IMG/VR virus record: IMGVR_UViG_3300037297_000066
Location: 310,001-374,000 of that record
DNA length: 64,000 bases
Origin: a virus
Reading direction: 5' to 3' (one strand)
The position numbers and the translations under genes were made by a program. Shown here piece by piece: positions 25,201 through 35,055 of this stretch. The first letter of the stretch is position 1, and each line of letters starts with the position of its first letter. The notes beneath the pieces were generated by a model, which was not told the DNA's origin, did not search any database, and saw nothing but the letters and a program-made list of their open reading frames with translations.

Positions 25201-26106
25201 GTGACTCTAGCCGCCAATCTCCGAACTCAAAGTTACCAGTATGGGTACCAGGTTGCCGAAGGCCGGTGGGTCTGGACTACCCAGGTAGATGTGACTTTGG
25301 CGTCTCCCGTCTACCGAATCACGAACATCGTCTCTCCCTACGGAATCCTTCGAGACACGATCCCCATTCCGGGAGAGGTCATCACGGCGATGAGTGATTC
25401 CATTGCCGAGATCCAGCAGCAGTTCCCACCGACCATCTTGCTGGGGCCTCCTACGTCTCTCACCTTTACAGTGGACGAGGGCCGGGGTTTCAGCCCGTCC
25501 CAGAACGTGGTGTTGACCAACACTGGGGTTTACGGGTCGTTGCTGGGCACCACTCTTGTAGCTTCGGCTTCTTACATCCTGGTGGACCCCGAGACGGTGG
25601 GGAACCTGTCCTTCAATGAGTCTGGGGCCTTTGATGTGTCTGTGGACTCCACAGACTTGTTGGCGGCGTCCAGTCCTTACGTTGGTAGCGTCACGGTCCA
25701 GGATGTTCACGCCACCAACAGTCCCCAACTGTTGCCGGTGAATATCATCGTGCGACCCAAGGCTGTCATTGATCTGTCTGTGCCTTCATTGAGTTTCTCG
25801 GTAGTGAAGCCTCTCACGGGTGTGTTCCCGCCGATTCCCTCCCAGGACTTCACGATCGAGAACATTGGGCCTTCTGGTTCTGTGCTGGACTACCAGGTAC
25901 AGAGGGTTGGCACAGCTTCACATACTTGGTTGACCAGTTTCTCTCCTGTCAGCGGTACTCTTGGTTCTGCCGAGACTGATATTGTCACTGTCAACGTAGC
26001 TCCTGATTCCAACTTGACGGCGGGGGTCTACACGGAGACTTTGCGTGTGAGTGGGTACAGTTCCAACTCCTATGTGGATTTGGAAGTGACCTTGACCATC
26101 ACCTGA
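25201..26106 (+). CDS. Virion protein with two Ig/BACON-like domains
   Basis: A 301-residue protein. Residues 1-75 form a unique N-terminal domain. Two immunoglobulin-like beta-sandwiches follow (about 78-187 and 190-301). Each begins with a strand of the type LTFTVDEGRG or LSFSVVKPL, and contains NTGVYGS or NIGPSGS plus a terminal VTVQD or VTLTIT strand, the pattern of BACON/ASPM-type folds. Such domains decorate phage virions and may bind glycans. The start is GTG 25201. As first gene after the terminator it likely opens the late operon. Confidence 0.65.
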   Translation: MTLAANLRTQSYQYGYQVAEGRWVWTTQVDVTLASPVYRITNIVSPYGILRDTIPIPGEVITAMSDSIAEIQQQFPPTILLGPPTSLTFTVDEGRGFSPSQNVVLTNTGVYGSLLGTTLVASASYILVDPETVGNLSFNESGAFDVSVDSTDLLAASSPYVGSVTVQDVHATNSPQLLPVNIIVRPKAVIDLSVPSLSFSVVKPLTGVFPPIPSQDFTIENIGPSGSVLDYQVQRVGTASHTWLTSFSPVSGTLGSAETDIVTVNVAPDSNLTAGVYTETLRVSGYSSNSYVDLEVTLTIT

Positions 26107-26113
26107 GGCGATC

Positions 26114-26398
26114 ATGAAAGATTTTGATTTAGGTTCTGTGCAGAGTAGCAATGCTGGTCTCGATGCTTTTTTCGAGAACGAGCCGCAGGTGGTATCTCCT
26201 GTAGGAGCCGTCAAGCCCAAGACCTCTAGCATGATGCGGGTGGGCTCTCTGCAGCAGCTTCAGCCCTTCCAGCGGGTGTCTGCCGAGACCTTGGTGAACA
26301 AGTCCACTCAGGATTTGTGGGCTCTCCGTAAAAGCCAGAATGGGGAGTTCTTCATCGAGCGTCTGTTCGATGAAAAGGGGGCCCCTCTCAAGGGTTAA
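26114..26398 (+). CDS. Small conserved-looking hypothetical protein
   Basis: A 94-residue protein. The first half is polar and probably flexible. The second half (TQDLWALRKSQNGEFFIERL) is ordered and ends FDEKGAPLKG. No domain is recognised. Start ATG 26114 has GAGGCGA upstream. It precedes the packaging genes in the same direction with an 8-nt gap and may be a small virion or assembly protein. Confidence 0.6.
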   Translation: MKDFDLGSVQSSNAGLDAFFENEPQVVSPVGAVKPKTSSMMRVGSLQQLQPFQRVSAETLVNKSTQDLWALRKSQNGEFFIERLFDEKGAPLKG

Positions 26399-26402
26399 GG
26401 GT

Positions 26403-28193
26403 ATGAGCCGCAAGACTTCGAATCTGTCCGACATTGCCCAAAGGGTGCGGTGTCGATACTTGTTGGCTGCTCAAGGGCTGGAAGGGGCTGACTTGAGCTC
26501 CACAAAAGGTTCAACCGATTCAGAAGGAACGGTCAGAACGGCATCTTTCCCCTTTCAGAAGCAGGATGGCCCTTCCGGCTCTCCTGCGGGCAACCAGAAG
26601 AGGGATATCCCCAAGGACCACCCCTTCGACCCCCGATCTCTAAAGCCTCTCAGCAAGGCTTTATGGGCCTCTAGTGTGGGTCTTGGGCACGCACTCACGG
26701 CCTACCGGTATCTGTCACGTCTCAAGAGTGCCACGATCAGTCCGGACGGCCTGTTGGGAGGGCGGGGGTACGTGATGCCCGTGTCCGAGATGCGCCGGAA
26801 GCTCTACGAGGCATGTGAAGCCCTGAGCAACCTCTCGGATACGCTGTATGACGAGATTTCCGCCCCGCACTGGAAGCCCCGTTTGGCTCAACTCGACGAG
26901 AATACGGCTGAGGATGTGGAGCGCTTCGTCGAAGAGTCTCAGCAAGTGCTGGATAACCCTGAAGAGGGTGCTGAGGACAAGATCAAGGAGATCGAGGAGG
27001 AAAACGACGGTAACTCTGAGACTTCTAAGGAAAAGTCTTCTCAGTTGCCGGAAGCGGGGCAGGACTCGTCGCTTTCTGCTGAAATGGCTCCGCAGGAGAA
27101 GGAGGCCCGCCTTCGAGGGGTCCCAAAGCTCGTTGCCTATCTGGATGACCATCAAGGGTTTTCCAAGAAGGGCGCTCTGGTCACCATGGAGCAGCTTTTG
27201 GCGTGGAGCGAGGATGATTCTGTACCTCGTGTAGACAACAGGGATCCTGGTGAGGGACAAGGGCCTTTCGGTTCCTTCAACAAAGACGAGCCTCTTGTTT
27301 CTGACGAGTGGGGGCAGCAACAGGGAGGGCGGTTCGATGATGACTATGACTACCCTTCTGAGTGGGAAAATGACCTGCGGATGGCAGGGATGCTGGTCTA
27401 TCTCAATGACGGCACTCCTGTAGACCCTACGGATCTTCCTTCTGGTGTGCCCTCCAACTCTGTGCCTTTGACTGAAGTTCAGGAGCGTCTTGGTCAATTG
27501 GCCGGTGTGGTAGAGGTGCAAGCTTCTGAAGGACCTAGCACCCTGGCCGAGATCAAAGAACAGTTTGGGGTGGATGTTAGCCCTATCAGGTTTTCTCAGT
27601 CGGTGATGCCGGAAGACTCTACGCCTACTGAAGCTTGGGACTATGGGTTGGGGTATGGTGCCCGCGGACAAGGCGTCTTGGAGATGGAAGTTCCGGGACC
27701 TCAATCCGAGCTCCCTTCGTCTGCAGCGCCTGAATGGGGTTCTGGGGGGGATGCCGTAGATGTGTCTCTGAATGAGCGTCGTGGGCAAGGTCGTGGGCAA
27801 GGGGGTTACGGTCGTGGACAAGGTCCTGGAAGGGGCCAAGGACCTGGCTGTACAGAGGAAGGGCCAGGTCAAGGTCAAGGTGTTGGTCAGGGACAACGCC
27901 AGCGTATGCGTAAACGGGATCCCTCCAACTGCCCTCGTCTTGAATCCACCTTACCAGGAGACGGTCAGCCTCCTGTTGCCCGATCGGACTACTATTATGG
28001 TCCTGGCGGGGGTCCTACTCTGTCAGAGTCAGGGCTGCCTTCAGAAGCAACTCCGGTAGAGGACTTCGATACCGGGCTTCTCGATACATCGTATAAGTCG
28101 GAAGATGTAGAAACCCCTTACGTGCGTTTCGAAGACTCCTTCAGTGGGTACCGAGACGATCCGTTCCACGACTGGCCGCAAAAGGATGCGTGA
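26403..28193 (+). CDS. Large hypothetical protein with Gly/Gln/Arg-rich repeat region
   Basis: A 596-residue protein. The most ordered part (KPLSKALWASSVGLGHALTA through EISAPHWKPRL) is helical, about residues 80-160. Acidic low-complexity and poorly structured sequence follows. Around 27775-27905 lies a run of GQG, GRGQ and GPGRGQ units, then a basic RQRMRKR. I choose ATG 26403, 4 nt after the previous stop and preceded by AAGGG. The function is unknown. The RG/GQ tract could bind nucleic acid, so an internal virion or packaging-associated protein is possible. Confidence 0.6.
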   Translation: MSRKTSNLSDIAQRVRCRYLLAAQGLEGADLSSTKGSTDSEGTVRTASFPFQKQDGPSGSPAGNQKRDIPKDHPFDPRSLKPLSKALWASSVGLGHALTAYRYLSRLKSATISPDGLLGGRGYVMPVSEMRRKLYEACEALSNLSDTLYDEISAPHWKPRLAQLDENTAEDVERFVEESQQVLDNPEEGAEDKIKEIEEENDGNSETSKEKSSQLPEAGQDSSLSAEMAPQEKEARLRGVPKLVAYLDDHQGFSKKGALVTMEQLLAWSEDDSVPRVDNRDPGEGQGPFGSFNKDEPLVSDEWGQQQGGRFDDDYDYPSEWENDLRMAGMLVYLNDGTPVDPTDLPSGVPSNSVPLTEVQERLGQLAGVVEVQASEGPSTLAEIKEQFGVDVSPIRFSQSVMPEDSTPTEAWDYGLGYGARGQGVLEMEVPGPQSELPSSAAPEWGSGGDAVDVSLNERRGQGRGQGGYGRGQGPGRGQGPGCTEEGPGQGQGVGQGQRQRMRKRDPSNCPRLESTLPGDGQPPVARSDYYYGPGGGPTLSESGLPSEATPVEDFDTGLLDTSYKSEDVETPYVRFEDSFSGYRDDPFHDWPQKDA

Positions 28194-29857
28194 TGTCTGA
28201 TCTAGGCGATATCAGCAAGTTCATCGAAGGTTCGGTGCCCAACCTGGATTGGTTGGAAGTCGATGATAGGGATTACCAAGCCCTGGATCGGTTGCCCAAA
28301 CAGAACTTGGACATTCTTCCCGACTTGGAGGAGGCATGGAGCCACGGGGACGCTCCTCTCCATGGCAATTTGGAGCCTAACACTGGAGAATCTTTGACCA
28401 TGCTCGATGTTGGTCGAAGGGGCCCCAAAATGGCCACTGTCAAGGAGATTGCCAGGGTTGCTGTGAAGGCTTTGAACGAGTCTTCCAGCGTGCCCGCCAT
28501 GGTTAAGCTGCTTGCTAGTGCGTTTGATCAGACCTCCCTGCAGGCAGCTCATCCTGTGCTTAAGCGGGTAGTGGCGTCGTTTCGTCAACACCAGAAGCAG
28601 GCGGCCACCAAAGCCCCGGGGGAGTTCTCAGGGCAGCGTCAGACGGTGGCCAAGAAGGAAGCTTCATCCAAGGAGCAGGTGCAGCAGGGCTTGGAGGCCG
28701 TGTCCAAAACGGCTGCCGACGAATCCAAGAAGCAGCAGTGGAAGGTTGCGGCTGAGAAGGCTGCTCCAGTTGTGGCTCTGCTCCGTCGGGAAATGCTCAA
28801 GGGGCGTTCGGCCTCGGACATTCTGAAGGCTCTGAAGATGTCTTTTGATGTCCGAGATCTGCAGGCTACTCGGGAGCATTGGGAGCCTCTGTTCCGTAAG
28901 GTAGGGCTTTACGGGGTGGTATACTCTAGTCAGGATTCGTTCCCAACCTGTCCTGAGGGAGCAGACTTCTTGGCCAAGCACGCTTCCTCGGTGAAGGGAA
29001 TTGTAGCTGGCGACAAGTGCGGCTCTTGCATCTTCAGCCAGGTCGGTCGCTGCATGATGTATGGCCGCCGACTAGTGGCTAAGGAGGGAGATCTCATCAC
29101 AGCAGAGATGGTTCAGGCTTTGTTGGACGAGCATAAGCTCTCTGGTCGTCTGCCCCACGACTTCCAACCTACCGGGGAGACGTTGGAAGAGAATCTGAAG
29201 GCTATTCATGAGGCGGCCATGTCTCCCAAGCCTTCTGCTGCACTCAATCTTCGGAGTACCGTCGAGCGGGCTTTCACAGGAGCCACCCGTCAGCACAAGA
29301 CGAGTTCTATGACCGTCAGGGAAGTGGTGAAGACAGCTTGTCAGTACATGAACGAAGGTTTGTATGGCCGAGAACTGTTGGCCGTGCTCAAGTCTCGATT
29401 CGAAGAGCGAGACATTCAGGCATCCGTTCCCGAACTGAAGCAGGTCTTGGCAGAACAAGGGTTGCAGGGCTACAAGTTCGTCGATCCTACGGTCTACGAC
29501 GACTATGGTAAAGGCTGCAAAGTTGCTGCTCGAAAGTTCCGTACCAAGACGGCGGTGCAGTATCTCAAGGTGGGTAGCAAGTGCAATTCTTGTGTCCATC
29601 AAACTAGTCCGGGCTTCTGTTCTGTCATCCACAAGCAGCTCGTGGTGGAGCCCCCATACGTAGACAAGGCGGCAGAGCAGAAAGCCATCTTGAGTTCTGG
29701 ATCTGCTATAGATGTTCCCCTTGGCAACCTGGTCAACAGTGGGTTGAGCATGTTGCAAGAGTACCAACTGCAACAGTCCGGAGACGTTGATCTGAACCCC
29801 GAAGCTCCTTCGATGGAGGTGTCCGTAGAGTTGGGTACGTCCGAAGTGAAGCTCTAG
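28193..29857 (+). CDS. Hypothetical protein with duplicated four-cysteine module
   Basis: A 554-residue protein. A ~110-residue module occurs twice. Each copy starts with helices (LLRREMLKGRSASDILKAL and ACQYMNEGLYGRELLAVLKS) and ends in four cysteines: C253-x22-C276-x2-C279-x7-C287 and C442-x21-C464-x2-C467-x8-C476. A third, N-terminal copy keeps only the helices (about 80-134). The cysteines suggest zinc or iron-sulfur binding; no known family is recognised. ATG 28193 overlaps the previous stop (TGATG) with AAAGGA at 28181-28186. Being next to the terminase genes, a DNA-packaging or virion role is possible. Confidence 0.65.
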   Translation: MSDLGDISKFIEGSVPNLDWLEVDDRDYQALDRLPKQNLDILPDLEEAWSHGDAPLHGNLEPNTGESLTMLDVGRRGPKMATVKEIARVAVKALNESSSVPAMVKLLASAFDQTSLQAAHPVLKRVVASFRQHQKQAATKAPGEFSGQRQTVAKKEASSKEQVQQGLEAVSKTAADESKKQQWKVAAEKAAPVVALLRREMLKGRSASDILKALKMSFDVRDLQATREHWEPLFRKVGLYGVVYSSQDSFPTCPEGADFLAKHASSVKGIVAGDKCGSCIFSQVGRCMMYGRRLVAKEGDLITAEMVQALLDEHKLSGRLPHDFQPTGETLEENLKAIHEAAMSPKPSAALNLRSTVERAFTGATRQHKTSSMTVREVVKTACQYMNEGLYGRELLAVLKSRFEERDIQASVPELKQVLAEQGLQGYKFVDPTVYDDYGKGCKVAARKFRTKTAVQYLKVGSKCNSCVHQTSPGFCSVIHKQLVVEPPYVDKAAEQKAILSSGSAIDVPLGNLVNSGLSMLQEYQLQQSGDVDLNPEAPSMEVSVELGTSEVKL

Positions 29858-29870
29858 AAAGAGAGCTAGT

Positions 29871-30440
29871 ATGTCTGACGAGAAAACTGAGAAACCTGGG
29901 GCCCAGATTGTGCCCATCCACTCAGCCACAGCCACTGAGAGGCCAACCGTAAAGCGGGGCAAAGGACGTCCGAAGAAGGTAGTCCTCAAGCCTTCTCGAG
30001 AGGACCTAGAGTACCATGCTGAGATGGCTCAGGAGCGTGAGAGGTTTGTGGATCTCGACGCTGTGGTACAGGACTGTAAGGATGGAAAGGACACTCTAGA
30101 GCGTCTTCGAAGCCTTCAGTTGCAGATGGCCCGGGAAGCGGCGGCTTTGCAGTTCACTCGGCTGGAACAAGAGAAGTACGGCAAAGAAACGGCTCAGATT
30201 TCTACTCGACGTCTCAACGCCCTCAAGCTCGTTGCGGACATCGAGTTGGAGATCAAGAAGTTGGGGACCAATGTTCTGGACTTGCATAGTGAGAAAGTCC
30301 AGAAGCTCTTCCAGTTGTGGATCGAGTTCATCAAGGAAGCTGCCTCTCCTCTTCCTCCCGAACAGTCCGATCTGTTCTTCAATCGGCTGGAGAATCTGAT
30401 GAGCGACTGGGAGGAAAAGGCATCTGAGGTTCTCCGGTAA
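29871..30440 (+). CDS. Probable terminase small subunit
   Basis: A 189-residue protein directly upstream of the large terminase. A disordered N-terminus carries an AT-hook-like RGKGRPKK (29-36), then long helices (LERLRSLQLQMAREAAAL, LNALKLVADIELEIKKL) that could form the usual helical oligomer. The C-terminus is helical and acidic. Small terminase subunits recognise phage DNA and regulate the large subunit. The call rests on position, size and DNA-binding motif, not on a clear family match. Confidence 0.5.
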   Translation: MSDEKTEKPGAQIVPIHSATATERPTVKRGKGRPKKVVLKPSREDLEYHAEMAQERERFVDLDAVVQDCKDGKDTLERLRSLQLQMAREAAALQFTRLEQEKYGKETAQISTRRLNALKLVADIELEIKKLGTNVLDLHSEKVQKLFQLWIEFIKEAASPLPPEQSDLFFNRLENLMSDWEEKASEVLR

Positions 30441-30448
30441 GGAGTACT

Positions 30449-32449
30449 TTGGCTTCTCCCAGCAACAAAGGCGTAGCCTCTATGATTCGCCAGGCGAATC
30501 GAGAGGTGAAACGCAATCAGAAGGATGTTGTTCAGACCGAGAGAGACGGTCGTAGCCGCACCTTCAGTGTTCTGGACTACATCGAACAGCCCTGGGGCCT
30601 CAACATGAGGTTGTTTCCAGCGCAAAGGTTCTTGGTCAAGCTCTACTACAACATCCCTTTGGACACAGCGCTGCCTGAGCGTCCTGAGTCTCGTATTCAG
30701 ATCCCGGACATGTTTGCTACTCGGATCCTCTACGAGTTCAGCGAGCGTCAGTATTTGAGCTACCTGTTTAATGAGGGGCGCTGCAACGTCGGGAAACAAG
30801 ACCTAGAGCATGATCGTAGGGAGTTGATCCTTGCCATCGGTAGAAGGGCGGGAAAGACAACTTTATCAGGTATTTTCGCTAGTTACGAGGTTTACCGGCT
30901 GCTCAATCTCTACAACCCTCAGGAGTACTACGGGCTTCCCAACGGCAATCGAATCCAGATCATCTCGGTAGCTACGGACAAGGATCAGGCGGGGCTGCTC
31001 TACAACGAGGTGAGCACACACTTGGCCAAGTGCGAGTACTTCAAACCCTACATGAGCAACTTCACTCAGTCTAGGGTGGACTTCCGGACGCCTTATGACA
31101 TCGAGAAGTTTGGGGTCAACACCTGGCACGAAAACGGTCGCTTCGTTTCTCAGCAAGGCAAAGCCACGCTTCGGGTGACCTTCAAGAGCTGTATCGCCAA
31201 GGGTCTCAGAGGCTCTGGAAACGTGGTTGTGATCTTGGATGAGATCGCCCACTTCCAGGACAAAGGCAACAGCTCGGCGAAAGAGATCTACGATGCAGTG
31301 ACTCCTTCGACCGCTGCCTTTTCCCGAAAGGATCCGGAGACGGGGCTACCTGCAGTGGACCCTGAATCGGGAGACAAGGCTCCTGTTGAGGCTAGGGTTA
31401 TCCTCATCTCCTCTCCGTTGGGTAGGTCAGGGAAGTTCTTTGAGCTGTTCGATCTAGCCATGCACGGGGGTGAAGGCTCTGAGAACCTGTTGGCGATTCA
31501 AGCTCCCACTTGGGAGATCAACCCAACAATCCCGACCTCCTACTACAAGGAGAAGTATCACGCTGACCCTCAGGTTTTCTCGGTCGAGCACGGAGCTCAG
31601 TTCTCGGATCAAACCAAGGGTTGGATCGAGCGTGAGGGGGATATCCAAGACTGTATTCGTTCAGAGCTTCGTCCCCAGCAGCAAGCTCGTCCCAAGATGC
31701 CTCACCAGATGGGCATTGACGTTGGATTGGTAGGGGACGGAACGGGTATCGTCATCACGCACATAGAAGACGACAAAGTCGTGTTGGACTACCACGAGGT
31801 TTGGTATGCGGGGGTGGATTGGCGAGAAAGCAACCCCCATTTAGGCAACCTTTACCCTACCGACTATGCAAAGGTCCTTGGGGATCTTGAGCGTTTGGAC
31901 TTCGATGAGATCGCCAACTGGATAGTGGCTTTGTCCAAACGCTTCCACATTGTGCAGGGGTTGTTTGACCGTTGGAATGGTATCCCTCTTGAGCAGACTC
32001 TCCACAAGCGGGGCTTCAAGCAGTTCAAGGCTGAGTTCTTCACTCGGGACACGACCAGCAAGATCTACCAGACGGCCAAGATGTTGATGTTGGATGAGCG
32101 CCTGGTACTCTATGACTGGCCGATACCAGAGCAGGGGGCTGTAAAGCACTCAGGGCTCATAGCGGAGCTTCTGGCTTTGCAGGCTCGGCAGATTTCCAAG
32201 AATTTGGTGTTGGTGGAGGCCCCTGTGAAACGGGGCGCCCATGACGACCTGAGTGACGCCTTTGTACGCAGTGTTTGGCTATCTGTGGAGCAAATGCTCA
32301 ATCAGAAGCATACGGCCCACGGGGGAGTCTACCGTCCCCATGTGGCCAGTAGCATGACTTCCCAGCGGTATCAGGCTATGCGGATGAGAAAGCATGGAGT
32401 TCCAAGCAGGATGCCTGGCAGGGTTCGGCAGCGCTTTGGGGTTAGGTAG
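30449..32449 (+). CDS. terL: Terminase large subunit
   Basis: A 666-residue packaging motor. The ATPase domain has Walker A GRRAGKTT (131-138) and Walker B VVVILDEIAH (D264, E265), then the coupling SSP motif (LISSPLGRSG). The RNase H-fold nuclease has GIDVGLVGDGTG (D424) and the terminal HDDLSDAF (D599-D603). It cuts and pumps DNA through the portal. The start is TTG 30449 with AAGGAG at 30439-30444. The ~120-residue region before the ATPase is longer than usual. Subfamily (cos or headful) cannot be read with confidence. Confidence 0.95.
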   Translation: MASPSNKGVASMIRQANREVKRNQKDVVQTERDGRSRTFSVLDYIEQPWGLNMRLFPAQRFLVKLYYNIPLDTALPERPESRIQIPDMFATRILYEFSERQYLSYLFNEGRCNVGKQDLEHDRRELILAIGRRAGKTTLSGIFASYEVYRLLNLYNPQEYYGLPNGNRIQIISVATDKDQAGLLYNEVSTHLAKCEYFKPYMSNFTQSRVDFRTPYDIEKFGVNTWHENGRFVSQQGKATLRVTFKSCIAKGLRGSGNVVVILDEIAHFQDKGNSSAKEIYDAVTPSTAAFSRKDPETGLPAVDPESGDKAPVEARVILISSPLGRSGKFFELFDLAMHGGEGSENLLAIQAPTWEINPTIPTSYYKEKYHADPQVFSVEHGAQFSDQTKGWIEREGDIQDCIRSELRPQQQARPKMPHQMGIDVGLVGDGTGIVITHIEDDKVVLDYHEVWYAGVDWRESNPHLGNLYPTDYAKVLGDLERLDFDEIANWIVALSKRFHIVQGLFDRWNGIPLEQTLHKRGFKQFKAEFFTRDTTSKIYQTAKMLMLDERLVLYDWPIPEQGAVKHSGLIAELLALQARQISKNLVLVEAPVKRGAHDDLSDAFVRSVWLSVEQMLNQKHTAHGGVYRPHVASSMTSQRYQAMRMRKHGVPSRMPGRVRQRFGVR

Positions 32450-32451
32450 TT

Positions 32452-32697
32452 ATGGACGACTTTCCCAAAACACCGCTGGTTTTTGCCAATAAGGTGATTC
32501 AGCAGCTGATTGATCACGTGGTGGGGGACGACTACATAGTGACCAATGGGGACTACCTGACTATCCGAATTGCATTTCGGAATGGTGGAGGCCGGTGGCT
32601 TAAGGTAGCTTTGGGGGATATCATTCACAGTCGATTGTTGACCAATATCGTTGTTGCCTGGGGTAAGATGCCCTGTCGGCAGAAAAAGCCTTTTTGA
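32452..32697 (+). CDS. Hypothetical small protein after terminase
   Basis: An 81-residue alpha/beta protein (VFANKVIQQLIDHVVGDDY, then ITRIAF-type strands and a short basic tail). It starts 2 nt after the terminase stop. There are no motifs and no family is recognised. Coding is supported by its tight fit between terminase and the next gene and by an amphipathic N-terminal helix. Confidence 0.55.
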   Translation: MDDFPKTPLVFANKVIQQLIDHVVGDDYIVTNGDYLTIRIAFRNGGGRWLKVALGDIIHSRLLTNIVVAWGKMPCRQKKPF

Positions 32698-32726
32698 GAA
32701 ACAACTTCTAATCCCCCTAGATTCGA

Positions 32727-33203
32727 ATGCCTGAACTGACTGCTAAACAAGAGGCTTTGCTCCAAGAGGAGTTACAGCGTATTGAGGCTGAACGATCCAG
32801 AGCGGCTGAGGCAGCTCGGCATCAAGGGAAGTCGGTAGAAGACGTGATCTTCCAGATTCAGGCAACTCGGGGAGAGCTGGAAGAGAAGGCCGCTCGTTTG
32901 CAAGAGTTGGCAACTCGGCTTCGTTCGGAAATCCGCAATGCGGCTGACTTGGAAGGCATTCGTCACTACACAACGTTCAACAACGCCCACCTTCGATTGG
33001 CTGGGGCTGTCTTTCAGGCAGTACGCCGAACAGTGTCAACGGACCGGCTTTTGACAGCAGCCAAAGCAGACCAGGAAGACGCTCAACGACGGGATGCTAG
33101 GGAGCGTCAGTATCAGGAGGCCCGGGTTCGTCAAAAGGCTGTAGAGCGTCTTCAGATTCCTCAGGAAGACGACTTTGAATCTATCTACGGAGAGCTAGTC
33201 TGA
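32727..33203 (+). CDS. Coiled-coil protein upstream of portal
   Basis: A 158-residue, mostly helical and charged protein (EALLQEELQRIEAERSRAAE, then ELEEKAARLQELATRLRSEI). It ends QEDDFESIYGELV and overlaps the portal start by 1 nt. It has no cysteines and no enzyme motif. Position and composition suggest an assembly chaperone or connector-associated factor, but this is inference. Confidence 0.6.
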   Translation: MPELTAKQEALLQEELQRIEAERSRAAEAARHQGKSVEDVIFQIQATRGELEEKAARLQELATRLRSEIRNAADLEGIRHYTTFNNAHLRLAGAVFQAVRRTVSTDRLLTAAKADQEDAQRRDARERQYQEARVRQKAVERLQIPQEDDFESIYGELV

Positions 33204-35029
33204 TGCCTGACTACTTTTCCAACACTCCAGAACCTTCCTATATCGCGAGGACGTCGGTACGAACTACTCGTCCGTACGTTTCAGGGGGATACCACACTCA
33301 GCTGACGGCCCGTGAGCGTTTGGCTCGTGAGCAGCAGAAACTGGCTAGTTGTGGTTCTTTTGGGGGAGCTGTTGGAGGGATGGGTTACTCAGGGGGAGCT
33401 GCTGGTGGTTTCGGCAACACCATCATGTCGGGGTCGGACAACTTCTTCTCGGTCCAGCTTTCGACTGACTTTCTAGAGCTCCCACAGACACTTAGAGAGA
33501 AGCGGGAGATCTACCGCCACTTCTACAACTCTGATGAACTGGTGGGACAGGCCATTGACTTGCATACGGAACTTCCGTTGAGCAAGGTTCGGTTGGCTCC
33601 TCCCAAAGCTCGGACGGCTCCTGAAGGGTTCAAGGATCCTCACGACTACAGTCGCTACATCCTGTCTAGATTCGAAAGGATGTGTAAGAGGACGAAGCTC
33701 TTTCAGCGCCTCGTCACAGTAGTCCACCACTATTGGTTGGATGGGGGCGCCGTGGTGTTTGCGGAGGACAGTGCTGTCCCTATCCCCGATAACGTTGGTT
33801 TTGATGAGACTGTGGTAAAGCAAGCTGTTCTCACAGAGTCAGGGGAGGCTCTTGAGGTTCCTAAAAAGACTTTGGTAGCCCGAGCAGACAAGGAAGAACA
33901 AGAGCTAGCCTACTACCAGAGACACTACAGTGGTTGGGCTAAGCTCATTGTGATTCCATTGGATCGAGTGAAGGTCACTACGGCAGACTTCACAGAGAAG
34001 GTTAGGATTGAGCTCATTCCTAGCAATCGGACTAGAAAGCTGGTGCAGGATGCTCAGATGGGTAATCCTGAGGCTGAGCAGATGGTCCGGGACATCCCTG
34101 AAGAGGTGCGGAGTCACATCGAGAACGGGAACCTGATTCCTCTTGGTACGAATCCTGACGAGGGTAGTTTTGCGGTCATGGTCACGGCGGACAAGAGCGC
34201 CGAGCCCCACCTGGGTCGGAGCATTCTTGACCGTTGCTTACGGACTCTCTACTTCCGAGAAAAGCTTCGCCAGGCTCAGACCAGCATTGCTTCTCGGGCG
34301 ATGACCCCCAAGCGTATTGTGTGGGCGGAAGGGCTTTCTGACGCTGATACAGACGATCTTCGGGAGCAGGTGGACCTGGCTCTGGTGGATCCTGACTACA
34401 GCATCGTTGCGAACTACGAGATTCGTTGGGAAGAGATGGGGGCTCGGGACCGCCTTCTGGATCTTTCCTCGGAGTATGAGAACACCCAGCGTCTGTTGAT
34501 CTCTGGCTTGGGTGTGACCGAGAGTCTGATGAGTGGGGAGTCTCTTTACTCCGGGGATCGCCTCAAGCTAGAAGTCATCAACCAACGCTACCTGTACCTT
34601 AGAGAGGTTCTGCAGGACTTCGTGGAAGAGTCCTTGTTCAAGCCGGTGGCTCGACGTATGGGGTTCGTTGAGACTGATGAGTGGGGCCAAGAGGTAGTTC
34701 TCTTCCCCCGTCTCAGCTTCACCCGACTACCCCTTCGAGACAGCCAGGATACTTTTGATGCCCTCTTCAACCTCTACCAGAAGGGTTCGATCAGTATTGA
34801 CCTCATTCTGGAGATGTTGAATATCGATCCTGAAGATACCCGGGCCAAGATTGAAAAAGACTTGTTCACGGTCAACGATGCCCTCTTCAACGAGGTCATG
34901 CGTAGCGTCTACTCTGAGGTGGGCCGTGCTTTGGCCGAGAAGACGGATTTGGTAGAGAAGATCGCTGCTTACCTCAAATTGGACATGACCAAGGGTGGTG
35001 AGGACGAAGGTGGCGGGGGTAGGTATTGA
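33203..35029 (+). CDS. Portal protein
   Basis: A 608-residue protein between terminase and the head genes. It shows the features of large portals: a Gly-rich N-terminal arm, then DFLELPQTLREKREIYRHFY and ELVGQAIDLHTELPLSK (wing/stem entry), QTSIASRAMTPKRIVWAEG, and a long C-terminal helical crown (SEYENTQRLLISGLGVTESL, RLKLEVINQRYLYLREVLQD). The dodecameric portal is the DNA gate and terminase docking site. No short invariant motif exists; the call uses overall pattern, length and gene order, which agree well. Confidence 0.85.
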   Translation: MPDYFSNTPEPSYIARTSVRTTRPYVSGGYHTQLTARERLAREQQKLASCGSFGGAVGGMGYSGGAAGGFGNTIMSGSDNFFSVQLSTDFLELPQTLREKREIYRHFYNSDELVGQAIDLHTELPLSKVRLAPPKARTAPEGFKDPHDYSRYILSRFERMCKRTKLFQRLVTVVHHYWLDGGAVVFAEDSAVPIPDNVGFDETVVKQAVLTESGEALEVPKKTLVARADKEEQELAYYQRHYSGWAKLIVIPLDRVKVTTADFTEKVRIELIPSNRTRKLVQDAQMGNPEAEQMVRDIPEEVRSHIENGNLIPLGTNPDEGSFAVMVTADKSAEPHLGRSILDRCLRTLYFREKLRQAQTSIASRAMTPKRIVWAEGLSDADTDDLREQVDLALVDPDYSIVANYEIRWEEMGARDRLLDLSSEYENTQRLLISGLGVTESLMSGESLYSGDRLKLEVINQRYLYLREVLQDFVEESLFKPVARRMGFVETDEWGQEVVLFPRLSFTRLPLRDSQDTFDALFNLYQKGSISIDLILEMLNIDPEDTRAKIEKDLFTVNDALFNEVMRSVYSEVGRALAEKTDLVEKIAAYLKLDMTKGGEDEGGGGRY

Positions 35030-35055
35030 ATTTCTGTCGATGCTTTCCCTAAAGC

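Noticed and set aside
26715-27896. 393-codon open frame on the minus strand
   Set aside because: Low-complexity, Arg/Leu-rich, opposite to a well-placed + strand gene with a ribosome site and coupling to its neighbours.
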